Numbered from the stretch's first letter, positions 49,965 through 60,688 are shown. The stretch: 64,000 nt of DNA from Collimonas sp. OK242 (GCF_900107095.1 NZ_FNOR01000003.1:62001-126000), one strand, 5' to 3'. Notes: a model not told the origin generated them from the sequence alone. Numbers and translations: made by a program.

Positions 49965-52823
49965 ATGGCAAAACAATTGAATTCTGCTGTCCAGGTAAAA
50001 AAACCCGTTCCCAACAAAGATGCTCCACTCAAAGAAGATATTCGTCTGCTGGGCCGCTTGCTGGGCGATGTGCTGCGCGAACAAGAGGGCGATTCGGTAT
50101 TTGAAGTAGTAGAAACCATCCGTCAGACCGCGGTGCGCTTTCGCCGCGAATCGGATCCGCAAGCCGGCGCCGATCTCGACAAGTTATTGAAAAAACTCAC
50201 GCGCGACCAGACCAATTCGGTGGTGCGCGCATTTTCCTATTTTTCGCACCTGGCCAATATTGCCGAAGACCAGCATCACAATCGCCGCCGCCGCGCCCAC
50301 CTGCTGGCGGGATCGGCCGCGCAGGCAGGCAGTGTCGCGCATGCGCTGAGCAAGCTGGATGACGCTGGCGTATCGGGCGCTACCGTGCGCAGTTTTTTGA
50401 AAGACGCCTTGATTTCGCCGGTCCTGACTGCCCATCCGACTGAAGTGCAACGCAAGAGCATCCTGGATGCAGAGCGCGAGATCGCCCGCCTGCTGGCCGA
50501 CCGCGACCGTCCGCTGACCGCCAAGGAATTACGCGACAACACAGAACTGCTGCGCGGCCGTATCGCCACCTTGTGGCAAACCCGCATGCTGCGGTATACC
50601 AAACTGACCGTCGCCGATGAAATCGAAAACGCGCTGTCTTACTATCGCATCACCTTCCTGCGCGAGCTGCCGGCGCTGTACGACGACATCGAAGGCGAAA
50701 TCGCCACCCAGTTCCCGACCCGCGCACGCCAGGCCGGCGCCGAGCTGGCGCCATTCGTGCAGATGGGCAGCTGGATCGGCGGCGACCGCGACGGCAATCC
50801 CAACGTCAACGCCAGCACCATGCAGCATGCGCTGACACGGCAATCCACCACGATCTTCGATTTTTACCTGGAAGAAGTCCACGCCCTGGGCGCGGAATTG
50901 TCGGTATCGACCTTGATGGTCAGCGTCAACCAGGAATTGCTGGCGCTGGCGGAAAGCTCGCCTGACACCTCCGACCATCGCTCTGACGAACCCTATCGCC
51001 GCGCCTTGATCGGGATTTACGCGCGGCTGGCGTCGACTGCGCGCGAACTGGGCGCCACCAACATCCTGCGCCAGGAAGTCGGCGCCGCCGCCCACTATGC
51101 AACGCCGCAGGAATTTACCCGGGAATTGCAGATCGTCGAAGATTCGCTGCGCGCCCACCACGGCAGCGCGTTGATCAAACCGCGCCTGGCGACGCTCAAG
51201 CGCGCCTCCGAGATTTTCGCCTTCCACCTGGCGTCGCTCGACATGCGCCAGAGTTCCGATGTGCATGAGCGGGTCCTGACCGAGCTGTTTGCCCAGGCCC
51301 AGGTCGAAGGCGCTTACGACAAACTCAGCGAGGAACAGAAGATCGAACTGCTGCTGGCCGAACTGGCCAAGCCGCGCCTGCTGTACTCGCCGTATATCGA
51401 CTATTCCGATGAGACTGTGTCGGAGCTGTCTATTCTGCGCGCCGCCGGCGAAATGCGGCAACGCTACGGCACGCGGTCGATCCGCAACTACATCATTTCG
51501 CACACCGAGACCGTATCCGACCTGCTGGAAGTCTTGTTGCTGCAACAGGAAACCGGCCTGCTGCGTCCCGATACGGGCAAGGGCAAGGCCAGCGCATCCG
51601 GCGCACCGGATGTGATGGTGATCCCGTTGTTCGAAACCATTCCCGACCTGCGCCGCGCCGCCGCGATCATGGAGCAATTCATGGCCTTGCCGCCGGTGGC
51701 GCGCGTGATCGCCAGACAGGGCCAGCTGCAGGAAGTCATGCTGGGCTATTCCGATTCCAACAAAGATGGCGGCTTCCTGACTTCCAACTGGGAACTGTAC
51801 AAGGCCGAGATCCAGCTGGTGCGCGTGTTCGATCGCGCCAGCGTCAAGCTGCGCCTGTTCCATGGCCGCGGCGGCACGGTCGGCCGCGGCGGCGGCCCGA
51901 GCTACCAGGCGATCCTGGCGCAGCCGCCAGGCACCGTCAACGGCCAGATCCGCCTGACCGAGCAAGGCGAGATCATCGCCTCCAAGTTTTCCAATCCGGA
52001 AATCGGCCGCCGCAACCTGGAGCTGCTGGTAGCGGCGACGCTGGAAGCCAGCCTGATGCCGCATAATGCCGACAGCAAGCAGACCAAGAAACTGGGCGAA
52101 TTCGAGCAATTGATGGATGGCTTGTCTGAGCGCGCTTACCAGTCGTATCGCAACCTGGTCTATGAAACCCCTGGTTTCACCGACTACTTCTTTGCAGCGA
52201 CGCCGATTGCCGAAATCGCCGAACTGAACATCGGTTCGCGCCCGGCCTCGCGCAAGGCGACCCGCCGCATCGAAGATTTGCGCGCAATCCCCTGGGGCTT
52301 TTCCTGGGGCCAGTGCCGCCTGCTGTTGCCGGGCTGGTATGGTTTCGGCAGCGCCATCGAAAGCTGGCTGGAGGAAGGCAAGGACAGCAAGCTCAGAACC
52401 CAGAAACTGGCGACGCTGCGCGCCATGTACAAGGAGTGGCCGTTCTTCGCCACCCTGCTGTCGAACATGGACATGGTGCTGTCGAAGACCGACCTGGCGG
52501 TGGCCTCGCGCTACGCCGGACTGGTCACCGACCGCAAGCTGCGCAACAGCATCTTCAAGCGCATCGTCGATGAACATGAGCGCACCAGCAGCATCTTGTC
52601 GGCGATTACCGGCGCCAAGGACCGCTTGTCTGGCAATCCTCTGCTGGCGCGTTCGATCAAGAACCGCTTCGCCTACCTCGACCCGCTGAATCACTTGCAG
52701 GTGGAACTGATCAAGCGCCACCGCAGCGTCACCGCGGCTGGCCGGACTACCGAGGAACGTGTAAAGCGCGGCATCCATTTGAGCATCAATGGCATTGCCG
52801 CGGGCTTGCGCAATACCGGCTAG
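49965..52823 (+). CDS. ppc: Phosphoenolpyruvate carboxylase
   Basis: 952-aa anaplerotic enzyme making oxaloacetate from PEP and bicarbonate. Catalytic histidine in TAHPTEVQRKSILD, PEP/metal segments GGDRDGNPNVNA, LGYSDSNKDGGFLTSNWELY, and the glycine-rich FHGRGGTVGRGGGPSY loop. The C-terminus (SINGIAAGLRNTG) is the family's inhibitor-site end. The ATG at 49965 gives MAKQLNSAVQVKKP; a TTG 15 bp earlier is less likely. Its TAG overlaps the stop of the convergent channel gene by 4 bp. Confidence 0.97.
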   Translation: MAKQLNSAVQVKKPVPNKDAPLKEDIRLLGRLLGDVLREQEGDSVFEVVETIRQTAVRFRRESDPQAGADLDKLLKKLTRDQTNSVVRAFSYFSHLANIAEDQHHNRRRRAHLLAGSAAQAGSVAHALSKLDDAGVSGATVRSFLKDALISPVLTAHPTEVQRKSILDAEREIARLLADRDRPLTAKELRDNTELLRGRIATLWQTRMLRYTKLTVADEIENALSYYRITFLRELPALYDDIEGEIATQFPTRARQAGAELAPFVQMGSWIGGDRDGNPNVNASTMQHALTRQSTTIFDFYLEEVHALGAELSVSTLMVSVNQELLALAESSPDTSDHRSDEPYRRALIGIYARLASTARELGATNILRQEVGAAAHYATPQEFTRELQIVEDSLRAHHGSALIKPRLATLKRASEIFAFHLASLDMRQSSDVHERVLTELFAQAQVEGAYDKLSEEQKIELLLAELAKPRLLYSPYIDYSDETVSELSILRAAGEMRQRYGTRSIRNYIISHTETVSDLLEVLLLQQETGLLRPDTGKGKASASGAPDVMVIPLFETIPDLRRAAAIMEQFMALPPVARVIARQGQLQEVMLGYSDSNKDGGFLTSNWELYKAEIQLVRVFDRASVKLRLFHGRGGTVGRGGGPSYQAILAQPPGTVNGQIRLTEQGEIIASKFSNPEIGRRNLELLVAATLEASLMPHNADSKQTKKLGEFEQLMDGLSERAYQSYRNLVYETPGFTDYFFAATPIAEIAELNIGSRPASRKATRRIEDLRAIPWGFSWGQCRLLLPGWYGFGSAIESWLEEGKDSKLRTQKLATLRAMYKEWPFFATLLSNMDMVLSKTDLAVASRYAGLVTDRKLRNSIFKRIVDEHERTSSILSAITGAKDRLSGNPLLARSIKNRFAYLDPLNHLQVELIKRHRSVTAAGRTTEERVKRGIHLSINGIAAGLRNTG

Positions 52824-53929
52824 CCTTCTGAATGGGGGTGGCCAGCGCCGCTGACCACCCTTTCCCTGGCCGCTTCCGCATCGAGCGCCGCGCGCAAGCG
52901 GGGCAGGCTTTCCGGAAAGTGCAGAGCGATGAAACCGATCATCGCTTCACGGATGGTGCAGCGCAGATCGAACGCTGTACCCGAGTCCTTGGCGCTGACC
53001 AGCAGGCGCAATTGCATGGCGCGCTCATTGGCGTCGGTCACATGCAGCACGCAAACCCGGCCATCCCACAAAGTGGATTGCTTGCATACACGCTCGAATT
53101 CAGCACGCACGGCCGGCACCGGTACGGCGAAATCCAGCCACAGGAAAACCGTGCCCAGGATGGTTGAGGAAGTGTGGGTCCAGTTTTCAAAGGGATTTTC
53201 GATAAACCATTGCAATGGCACAATCAGGCGCCGTTCATCCCATATCCGCACCACCACGAAACTACCCGTGATTTCCTCGACTCGCCCCCACTCGCCATGA
53301 ACAATCAAGACATCGTCGATGCGGATCGGCTGCGAAAATGCTATCTGCATGCCGGCAATGAAATTACCCAGCACCGGCCGCGCCGCGATGCCGGCGACCA
53401 GCCCGGCGACCCCGGCCGAAGCCAGCAAACTGGCGCCAAACTGGCGGGCGCCAGGCAAGGTCAGCAAGACGAAGCTCAAACCGAGAAGCGCGGCAATGAA
53501 GTAAGCGCTGCGCGTCAGCACCCTGGTTTGGGTCAGGATGCGGCGCGCTTTCAGGTTATCGGCGGCGGTGACCGGATTGAGCTGGACAACGGTCGCGCTT
53601 AACGCGCGAATGCAGCGCATTGCCAGCCATGTCAAGGCGATGACCAGCGCTACCGAGCTCAGGTAGGACAACGGCACCAGCCAGGGAGTATCATCCGGCG
53701 CCCCGGTCAGCACCAGGCGCACCGCGAACAGGATCAGGCATGCCTGGCTGGCGCGGTAAGCGATAAAACTGAGGTTGGCGAGGTAGGGCCGATTGCGGAT
53801 TAACCGGCGCAGCAGCATGATGCCGACATGGTGCAACACGCCGGCAAGCAATGCCGCCAGCAAGGCCGCGCCAAGCACATAGAGGCTGGCCTCCAGGTAT
53901 TGCAACTCAGGGAAAATACTCAGATTCAT
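52820..53929 (-). CDS. MscS-type mechanosensitive ion channel
   Basis: 369-aa inner-membrane channel protein that opens on membrane tension to release solutes after osmotic downshock. Four hydrophobic segments before the pore helix (FGASLLASAGVAGLVAGIAARPVLGNFIAGMQIAFSQPI pattern) are followed by the beta domain (RIDDVLIVHGEWGRVEEITGSFVVVRIWDERRLIVPLQWF). Good ribosome site GGGAGGCGATGG. The C-terminal cytoplasmic part is family-typical. Monocistronic. Its function is related to that of the opgGHD cluster in osmotic adaptation, but it is not linked to it. Confidence 0.9.
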   Translation of the reverse strand: MNLSIFPELQYLEASLYVLGAALLAALLAGVLHHVGIMLLRRLIRNRPYLANLSFIAYRASQACLILFAVRLVLTGAPDDTPWLVPLSYLSSVALVIALTWLAMRCIRALSATVVQLNPVTAADNLKARRILTQTRVLTRSAYFIAALLGLSFVLLTLPGARQFGASLLASAGVAGLVAGIAARPVLGNFIAGMQIAFSQPIRIDDVLIVHGEWGRVEEITGSFVVVRIWDERRLIVPLQWFIENPFENWTHTSSTILGTVFLWLDFAVPVPAVRAEFERVCKQSTLWDGRVCVLHVTDANERAMQLRLLVSAKDSGTAFDLRCTIREAMIGFIALHFPESLPRLRAALDAEAARERVVSGAGHPHSEG

Positions 53930-53998
53930 CCATCGCCTCCCATCGTTTGACCGGCCCCGTAGCGATTCCCCGCCGACCTTGCCCGCCTCCGGCCGACG

Positions 53999-54478
53999 TT
54001 AGAGTTTTTTCTGCAACAGCATGGCCTTGCCCGTGGCAGCACCCAGTTCATAACCGGCAAACCCGGTCGACTTGTACAACGCCTGGGCGCGCTGGTTGCC
54101 TTCCAACACTTCCAGCGTGATCTTGCAGCAGCCAAGGCCGCGCGCCACCTCCTCAACCTGAGCGATCAGCTGCTTCGAAATCCCGCGGCCGCGAAATTTT
54201 GCGGCGACCGCCAGATCATGGATATTCAGCAGCGGCTGGCAGGCAAAAGTCGAGAATCCCTCGATGCAGATCGCCACGCCTGCCGGCGCATCGTCCACAA
54301 AAGCCAGCACCACATGGACATCGTTCCTTTTACTCAGCGCGGCGATCAAATTGCTTTTGACGAAATCGGCAAGCTGCTGCCCGCCGCCCATGGCATCCAT
54401 CGCATAGCCGTTCAAGAGTTCCACAATCGCACTGGCATGGCGCGCATCGGCAAAATCGGCGTTCACTATCTGAGTCAT
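53999..54478 (-). CDS. GNAT-family N-acetyltransferase
   Basis: 159 aa with the GNAT acetyl-CoA fold. The pyrophosphate-binding loop is in LAVAAKFRGRGISKQLIAQVEEVARGLGC (R-G-x-G-I pattern). Substrate unknown. The segment CKITLEVLEGNQRAQALYKSTGFAGYEL is the usual C-terminal beta-bulge region. Preceding beta strands (HVVLAFVDDAPAGVAICIEGF) fit the family. Lies between mscS-like and GntR genes, with no functional link evident. Confidence 0.88.
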   Translation of the reverse strand: MTQIVNADFADARHASAIVELLNGYAMDAMGGGQQLADFVKSNLIAALSKRNDVHVVLAFVDDAPAGVAICIEGFSTFACQPLLNIHDLAVAAKFRGRGISKQLIAQVEEVARGLGCCKITLEVLEGNQRAQALYKSTGFAGYELGAATGKAMLLQKKL

Positions 54479-54635
54479 GTTCCTGGTCCTGGTTCATTAT
54501 TGATTGATGTTTCTGATTTTATATCAGCGCCGAACAATGCAAGGCACGTACCAGGCGAGTGCCAAAAAAGCGCAGCGGCGCCCCTTTTTAGTGACTTTAG
54601 TGACAATTATCGGCAGCACTCGCCAATTTGGTGAA

Positions 54636-54673
54636 CTGATACACCAATCTTGTATATCAGATTGGTGCATCAG
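54636..54673. promoter_or_regulatory. Candidate operator for the GntR/FCD regulator
   Basis: CTGATACACCAATCT (54636-54650) and AGATTGGTGCATCAG (54659-54673) form 15-bp arms with one mismatch around TGTATATC. A second nested repeat, TTGGTG-N8-CACCAA, spans 54629-54646. It lies 52 bp before the regulator start, where an autoregulatory site is expected. Confidence 0.6.
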
Positions 54674-54724
54674 TCTCGAATATCACCTGATATCGCCTGG
54701 CATACGACTTGCTGATAGCACGGC

Positions 54725-55456
54725 ATGACCGTCACCGCCAAATCGTCAACCCAGATCGCCGAACGGATTACCGAGGCAATGCTGGCGCGTAAACTCGCGC
54801 CCGGGACCCGCTTAGGCGAGCAGCAGCTGGCAGAATTGTTTGGCGTCAGCCGGACCCAGATTCGCGAGGCGCTGACCCGCCTGGTGACACGCGGCATTGT
54901 CACCGTCAGCGCCCGCCGCGGCTGGTATGTGATTGAACCCACGCCGGAGGATGCGCGCGATGCCTTCGAGGCGCGCCGGGTGCTGGAACTGGGACTGCTG
55001 CGGCATGCGCGGCCGATCAGCGCAGATGCAATCCGCAAGCTGCGCCGGCATGTCGAGCGTGAACAGGCCTCGCTGGAGGGCGAAGACGTCGCCACCCGCA
55101 GCTTCTTGCTGGGCGATTTCCATGTCTGCCTGTGTGAATCGTTCGGCAATACTTTACTGGCCGACACCTTGCGCGATCTCACTACCCGCACCACCCTGAC
55201 CGCCATGCAGTACCAGTCTTCGCACCATGCCAGGCAATCCTGCGCCGAACACGTCGGCATCGTCGCGGCGCTGGAAAGCGGCGATCTGGAGCAGGCGGAA
55301 CAATTGATGCACACCCATTTATGCAACGTCGAAGCGGGTCTGGAGCAATCCCTGCGCAGCGACCCGCTGTCGCCGCTACGACGCGCATTAGCGCCGCTTA
55401 CAGAGAATTTCGACCAGCAGTCATTTGCAATATCACCTCAGCCAAAGGAGTGTTAA
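54725..55456 (+). CDS. GntR-family transcriptional regulator (FCD domain)
   Basis: 243 aa. An N-terminal winged helix-turn-helix (residues about 10-75: GTRLGEQQLAELFGVSRTQIREALTRLVTRGIVTVSARRGWYVIEPT) is followed by an all-helical FCD ligand/metal domain. Histidines there (HVGIVAALESGD, MHTHLCNVEAGL) suit a metal-binding FCD. It lies one base before the binding-protein gene, so it is cotranscribed with or immediately ahead of the transporter it probably controls. The ligand may be the transported amino acid or a purine derivative. Confidence 0.9.
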   Translation: MTVTAKSSTQIAERITEAMLARKLAPGTRLGEQQLAELFGVSRTQIREALTRLVTRGIVTVSARRGWYVIEPTPEDARDAFEARRVLELGLLRHARPISADAIRKLRRHVEREQASLEGEDVATRSFLLGDFHVCLCESFGNTLLADTLRDLTTRTTLTAMQYQSSHHARQSCAEHVGIVAALESGDLEQAEQLMHTHLCNVEAGLEQSLRSDPLSPLRRALAPLTENFDQQSFAISPQPKEC

Positions 55457-55457
55457 C

Positions 55458-56237
55458 ATGAAATTTCCAAAGATTCTGCTCGCCATGATGGCCGCCGCTG
55501 CCCTCTTCAGCAGCACCGCGCGGGCCGATGCGCTCGATGATATTGTCAAGAGCGGCGTACTGAAAGTCGCCGTGCCGCAAGACTTCCCGCCGTTCGGCTC
55601 GGTCACCAGCGATCTCAAGCCGCAAGGCCTGGATATCGACGTCGCCACCTTGATTGCTAAAAAACTGGGGGTCAAGGTCGAACTGGTCCCGGTCACCAGC
55701 GCCAACCGCGTGCCTTACCTGCAAACCAGGAAAGTCGACCTGATCATCTCCAGCCTCGGCAAGAATCCGGAGCGCGAAAAAGTCATCGCCTTCAGCGACG
55801 CCTACGCACCTTTCTATAACGGCGTATTCGGCGGCGCCGAGCAAAAGGTCAGCAGCGCGGCCGACCTGGCCGGCAAGACCGTGGGCGTGACCCGCGGCGC
55901 GGTGGAAGACCTGGAACTGTCCAAGATCGCTCCTGCCAGCGCCACCATCAAGCGCTACGAAGACAATAACGGCACCATCAGCGCGTTCCTGTCGGGCCAG
56001 GTGCAACTGGTTGCAACCGGCAACGTAGTGGCCGCCGCGATCATCGCCAAGAATCCGCCGAAGAAGCCGGAAACAAAATTCCTGATCAAGAATTCGCCTT
56101 GCTCGATCGGCCTCAACAAGGACGAACCGAAATTGCTGGCCAAGGTTAATGCGATCCTGGCGCAAACCAAGAAGGATGGCGAATTGAATGCGGTGAGCGT
56201 GAAGTGGCTGGGCCTGCCTTTGCCGGCCAATCTGTAA
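55458..56237 (+). CDS. Polar amino-acid-type ABC transporter substrate-binding protein
   Basis: 259-aa periplasmic binding protein (PAAT family, SBP family 3). Start after AAAGGAGTGTTAAC; Sec signal ending in STARADAL. Family segments are KSGVLKVAVPQDFPPFGSVTSDLKPQGLDIDVATLIAKKLG and VDLIISSLGKNPEREKVIAFSDAYAPFYNGVFG. Two permeases and an ATPase follow. The ligand cannot be inferred precisely; a deaminase for purines lies downstream. Confidence 0.9.
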   Translation: MKFPKILLAMMAAAALFSSTARADALDDIVKSGVLKVAVPQDFPPFGSVTSDLKPQGLDIDVATLIAKKLGVKVELVPVTSANRVPYLQTRKVDLIISSLGKNPEREKVIAFSDAYAPFYNGVFGGAEQKVSSAADLAGKTVGVTRGAVEDLELSKIAPASATIKRYEDNNGTISAFLSGQVQLVATGNVVAAAIIAKNPPKKPETKFLIKNSPCSIGLNKDEPKLLAKVNAILAQTKKDGELNAVSVKWLGLPLPANL

Positions 56238-56270
56238 GCACGACTTGCCACCACCAGCCTTGGGCAAGAC

Positions 56271-56951
56271 ATGAGTTATCACTTCGATTTTCTGGCGCCG
56301 TTCGACTATCCCGCCGTCCTCATCAAGGGCGTGCTGGTGACGCTCGAACTGATCGCGATCGGCGGCGTGCTCGGGATAGCGGTCGGCATCTTTGGCGCCT
56401 GGGCCCGGACCCAGGGGCCGCGCTGGTTGCGGCCGCTGGTCAGCGCCTATGTGGAATTGATCCGCAACACGCCGTTCCTGATCCAGCTGTTTTTCATTTT
56501 CTTCGGCTTGCCGGGAATCGGCTTGCAAATCAGCGAGATGGAGGCGGCAATACTGGCCATGGTGATCAATCTGGGCGCCTACAGCTGCGAAATCATCCGC
56601 GCCGGCATCGCCGCCGTCGCCCGCGGCCAGATCGAAGCCGGATTGAGCCTGGCAATGACCAGGATGCAGATATTCCGTCACATCATCCTGCCGCCGGCCT
56701 TGCAAAAAATCTGGCCGGCCCTGTCCAGCCAGGTAGTGATTGTGATGCTGGGTTCAGCCGTGTGTTCGCAAATTGCGGTGGAAGAACTGGCGTATGCGGC
56801 CAACTTCATCCAGGGCCGCAACTTCCGTTCGTTTGAATCGTATCTGCTGTCGACAGCAATCTATCTGCTGCTGGCGATCGGCTTGCGGCAATTGCTGCGA
56901 TTGCTTGGCGACCGGCTGTTCGGCCGGCCCGTAGCCAGGGAGGCCGCATGA
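56271..56951 (+). CDS. Amino-acid ABC transporter permease, first
   Basis: 226-aa HisM/GlnP-type inner-membrane permease. The segment GVLVTLELIAIGGVLGIAVGIFGAWAR opens the membrane domain. The EAA loop is AGIAAVARGQIEAGLSLAMTRMQIFRHIILPPAL. It forms a heterodimer with the next permease. Ends in an ATGA overlap with it. Confidence 0.9.
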   Translation: MSYHFDFLAPFDYPAVLIKGVLVTLELIAIGGVLGIAVGIFGAWARTQGPRWLRPLVSAYVELIRNTPFLIQLFFIFFGLPGIGLQISEMEAAILAMVINLGAYSCEIIRAGIAAVARGQIEAGLSLAMTRMQIFRHIILPPALQKIWPALSSQVVIVMLGSAVCSQIAVEELAYAANFIQGRNFRSFESYLLSTAIYLLLAIGLRQLLRLLGDRLFGRPVAREAA

Positions 56952-57604
56952 TTTCCTTTTCGACCTGGGACATCGTCCGCAACCTGTTGCTGGCGCTGCG
57001 CTGGACCGTATTGCTGTCGCTGGCCTCATTCGCCCTGGGCGGTCTGCTCGGATTAGTCATCTTGTTCTTGCGCAGCTCGCAGCAAGCCTGGCTGCGCCGC
57101 CTCACCAAAATGTATATCGAACTGTTTCAAGGCACGCCCCTGCTGATGCAATTGTTCCTGGCTTTTTTCGGCCTGGCTCTGTTCGGCCTGGAAGTGCCGG
57201 CCTGGCTTGCCGCCGGCCTGGCGCTGACTTGCTGGAGCAGCGCCTATCTGGCCGAAATCTGGCGCGGCTGCGTTGACGCCATTCCGCGCGGCCAATGGGA
57301 AGCATCGTCGTGCCTGGCCATGACCTATATGCAGCAAATGCGCCATGTGATTCTGCCGCAGGCCTTGCGTATCGCTATTCCGCCTACGGTTGGTTTTAGC
57401 GTGCAAATCGTCAAAGGCACCGCGGTGACCTCCATCATCGGCTTCGTTGAACTGTCGAAAGCCGGCACCATGATCACCAACGCGACGTTTCAGCCGTTCA
57501 CCGTGTATGCCCTGGTGGCGCTGATGTATTTTGCGTTGTGCTGGCCGCTGTCCAAATACAGTCAGTTTCTGGAAAGGAAATTCAATGCCGCTCATCGCCA
57601 TTGA
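56948..57604 (+). CDS. Amino-acid ABC transporter permease, second
   Basis: 218-aa HisQ/GlnP-type permease, partner of the preceding one. Segments [28 protein letters not shown] and [22 protein letters not shown] mark the family. The EAA-like loop is [35 protein letters not shown]. Its 3' end overlaps the ATPase gene by 20 bp. Confidence 0.9.
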   Translation: MISFSTWDIVRNLLLALRWTVLLSLASFALGGLLGLVILFLRSSQQAWLRRLTKMYIELFQGTPLLMQLFLAFFGLALFGLEVPAWLAAGLALTCWSSAYLAEIWRGCVDAIPRGQWEASSCLAMTYMQQMRHVILPQALRIAIPPTVGFSVQIVKGTAVTSIIGFVELSKAGTMITNATFQPFTVYALVALMYFALCWPLSKYSQFLERKFNAAHRH

Positions 57605-58313
57605 TAATGTAAAGAAAAGCTTCGGCGACAACCAGGTGCTGAAAGGCATCCGGCTCGATGTCGAAGCCGGTGAAGTGATTGCCATCATCGGCAAAAGCGG
57701 CTCCGGCAAGAGCACCTTGCTGCGCTGTATCAACGGCCTGGAAAGCATCGACGAGGGCAATATCAGCGTCGCCGGAGCTCATCTGGGCAAGACCGAGCTG
57801 GAATTGCGGGCGCTGCGCCTGAAGGTCGGCATGATCTTCCAGCAGTTCAATCTGTTTCCGCACCTGACTGTGGGCCGCAACGTGATGCTGTCGCCGATGA
57901 TCGTCAAGGGAACCACAGAAAGCGAAGCGCGCAAATCGGCGCAGGAAAATCTGGCGCGCGTCGGCCTTGCCGAAAAATTCGATGCTTATCCGGATCAGTT
58001 GTCCGGCGGCCAGCAGCAGCGGGTGGCGATTGCACGCGCGCTGACGATGCAGCCGCAGGCTTTGCTGTGCGATGAGATCACCTCTGCACTCGATCCTGAA
58101 CTGGTGAACGAAGTATTGGCGGTGGTGCGCGGGCTGGCGGAAGAAGGCATGACGCTGTTGATGGTCACGCACGAAATGCGCTTTGCGCGTGAAGTCTGCG
58201 ATCGCGTAGTGTTCATGCATCAGGGGAAGGTGCATGAAATCGGCGCACCGGAAGAGATTTTCGTTCATCCGAAAACAGTCGAGCTGCAACAGTTTCTAGG
58301 CGCGTCGAACTGA
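57585..58313 (+). CDS. Amino-acid ABC transporter ATP-binding protein
   Basis: 242-aa ATPase of the GlnQ/HisP type. Start [21 protein letters not shown] lies inside the end of the permease gene; GGAAAGGAAATTC is its ribosome site. Walker [21 protein letters not shown]-loop [14 protein letters not shown], signature [20 protein letters not shown], Walker [18 protein letters not shown]-loop [10 protein letters not shown]. It completes the transporter of 55458-57604. Confidence 0.93.
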   Translation: MPLIAIDNVKKSFGDNQVLKGIRLDVEAGEVIAIIGKSGSGKSTLLRCINGLESIDEGNISVAGAHLGKTELELRALRLKVGMIFQQFNLFPHLTVGRNVMLSPMIVKGTTESEARKSAQENLARVGLAEKFDAYPDQLSGGQQQRVAIARALTMQPQALLCDEITSALDPELVNEVLAVVRGLAEEGMTLLMVTHEMRFAREVCDRVVFMHQGKVHEIGAPEEIFVHPKTVELQQFLGASN

Positions 58314-58364
58314 GCATCAAACTGCGCTTCAGTCGACAGCGGAATGGGTAAACTCAGTGAGCTG

Positions 58365-58390
58365 ATCCGCAATTCTGTAAAATTGCGGAT
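58365..58390. promoter_or_regulatory. Inverted repeat before the deaminase gene
   Basis: ATCCGCAATT and AATTGCGGAT are perfect 10-bp arms around CTGTAA, 27 bp upstream of the deaminase start. No T-run follows. A regulator site is more likely than a terminator. Confidence 0.5.
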
Positions 58391-58393
58391 TAG

Positions 58394-59473
<1,080 letters not shown>

Positions 59474-59502
59474 TCTTGCGACTGCATTTCAGCACTGCTC
59501 GC

Positions 59503-59538
59503 AAGCCGCCGCACCGCATCGGTCCGGCGGCTTTTTTA
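59503..59538 (+). terminator. Rho-independent terminator of the deaminase gene
   Basis: GCCGCCG (59505-59511) pairs with CGGCGGC (59525-59531), followed by TTTTTT. It lies 30 bp past the stop. Confidence 0.85.
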
Positions 59539-59568
59539 CGCCTGAAACCGAACAAAAAGCGAATAGGC

Positions 59569-59634
59569 AAAAAAAAGCCCGCACACCTTGCGGTTGCGGG
59601 CTGAATCCAAACCTAGGAGGTGTTGGAGGAGACA
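59569..59634 (-). ncRNA. Anti-Shine-Dalgarno small RNA, copy 1
   Basis: A minus-strand RNA of about 65 nt, inferred from three near-identical copies in this window. After a -10 TATAGT (59641-59646 complement), the RNA reads TGTCTCCTCCAACACCTCC. A short hairpin (TCCAA/TTGGA) then exposes CACCTCC, the 16S anti-Shine-Dalgarno core. It ends with a terminator hairpin (GCCCGCA / TGCGGGC) and eight T. It resembles the betaproteobacterial toxic small RNA family listed in Rfam, as I recall it; a covariance-model search would be decisive. Its -35 element is poor. Confidence 0.72.
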
Positions 59635-59640
59635 GGCATA

Positions 59641-59646
59641 ACTATA
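59641..59646 (-). promoter_or_regulatory. -10 box of sRNA copy 1
   Basis: TATAGT on the minus strand, conserved in all three copies at the same distance from the CTCCTCC segment. No convincing -35 at 16-18 bp. Confidence 0.5.
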
Positions 59647-59846
59647 GCGATGCGACTCCTGTTTGTATGCTTTAGAGTTCGCATACCTGATATTCGGCAG
59701 GTGTATAACGGATCTGGCCGAATTCCCTAAAAGCTGTATTGTCCTTGCCAGCCGGACAGTTTCCGTGCAACATGGATAAGCAGCCAGATAGCCTGCCCTA
59801 TCGATCCCGTCTGACTCTGCGCAACCGTATTATCGTGGAGACCATG

Positions 59847-60101
59847 ATGGACAACGTACTTGCCGCACCTCGCCTGACCAACGCCGGCATCCTGTTTTCG
59901 GTGACGGTCGAATTTCAACAGTATCAGTGCCTGGTGCCAGCAAGCACACTCTCAGATCTGTCGCATTCGAAAGACCCTAAACTCGACTTGCTCGACACTT
60001 ATCGGGCATTCCAGACAAAAATCGAAGGCGTCGCACGGCGCTTGATCGGCGCCGGCATTATCGGCAAGCCGCTGGTTATCGGCAGCGGCTATTTCCAATA
60101 A
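59847..60101 (+). CDS. DUF1488-like small protein
   Basis: 84 aa from the second ATG of an ATGATG pair, with GTGGAGACC giving proper spacing to 59847. The sequence GILFSVTVEFQQYQCLVPASTLSDL and the C-terminal helix KIEGVARRLIGAGIIGKPLVI match the short DUF1488 pattern (two or three strands then a helix). Function unknown. A longer in-frame start at 59739 lacks a ribosome site. Convergent with the PACE efflux gene. Confidence 0.7.
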   Translation: MDNVLAAPRLTNAGILFSVTVEFQQYQCLVPASTLSDLSHSKDPKLDLLDTYRAFQTKIEGVARRLIGAGIIGKPLVIGSGYFQ

Positions 60102-60118
60102 TTTCCAGACTGGCCTGA

Positions 60119-60559
60119 TTACGTGTTGGCAAACGCACGCTTCTTCAACAGCGCTGCGCGCAGCTTGTCGTACACCAGGTTGAAGACGAAGGTGTAAGGC
60201 AGGAAGAAAAGCAGCAAGCCGATGTCGAGAATCAGTGCCTCGAGCAAGCTCATGTCCAGCCACCATGCCACCAGAGGCACGACGATTGCGACCAGTCCGG
60301 CTTCAAATGCGGCGGCGTGCACGACCCGCATGGCCATGGTGCGGGCCAGGCGCCAATGGCGCTCGATGCGGTCGAACAGGCTGTTGAAAATCATGTTCCA
60401 GATCATCGCCACCAGCGAAATCATCAGCGTCAGCAAACCCGCGTGTGCCATCGGCACCTTCAATACCCAGGCTAATACCGGTGCGGTCATTGCCACTGCC
60501 AGCACTTCAAAAATCAGTGCGTGAATCGCGCGCTCGGTCCAGGTTTTATGCGTATTCAT
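60119..60559 (-). CDS. PACE-family efflux transporter (AceI-like)
   Basis: 146 aa, with four membrane helices arranged as two bacterial transmembrane pair domains: residues 9-70 and 80-140. The conserved acidic residue of helix 1 is in AIHALIFEVLAV. The repeat signature WNMIFNSLFDRIE and its second-half counterpart FNLVYDKLR are visible. PACE proteins export biocides such as chlorhexidine, and short-chain diamines, using the proton gradient. Ribosome site GGAGGCAAT. The divergent LysR gene is the usual regulator. Confidence 0.92.
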   Translation of the reverse strand: MNTHKTWTERAIHALIFEVLAVAMTAPVLAWVLKVPMAHAGLLTLMISLVAMIWNMIFNSLFDRIERHWRLARTMAMRVVHAAAFEAGLVAIVVPLVAWWLDMSLLEALILDIGLLLFFLPYTFVFNLVYDKLRAALLKKRAFANT

Positions 60560-60688
60560 ATTGCCTCCATGACTTCGGAAATAGTTGATGAAGTTGATGA
60601 GGTTATTTTCTTCTATTTTCCTGATACTATAAAACTAATAACCATCGGATAAACCGATGATTAAACAAATGCACAGGAACCAGCACGC

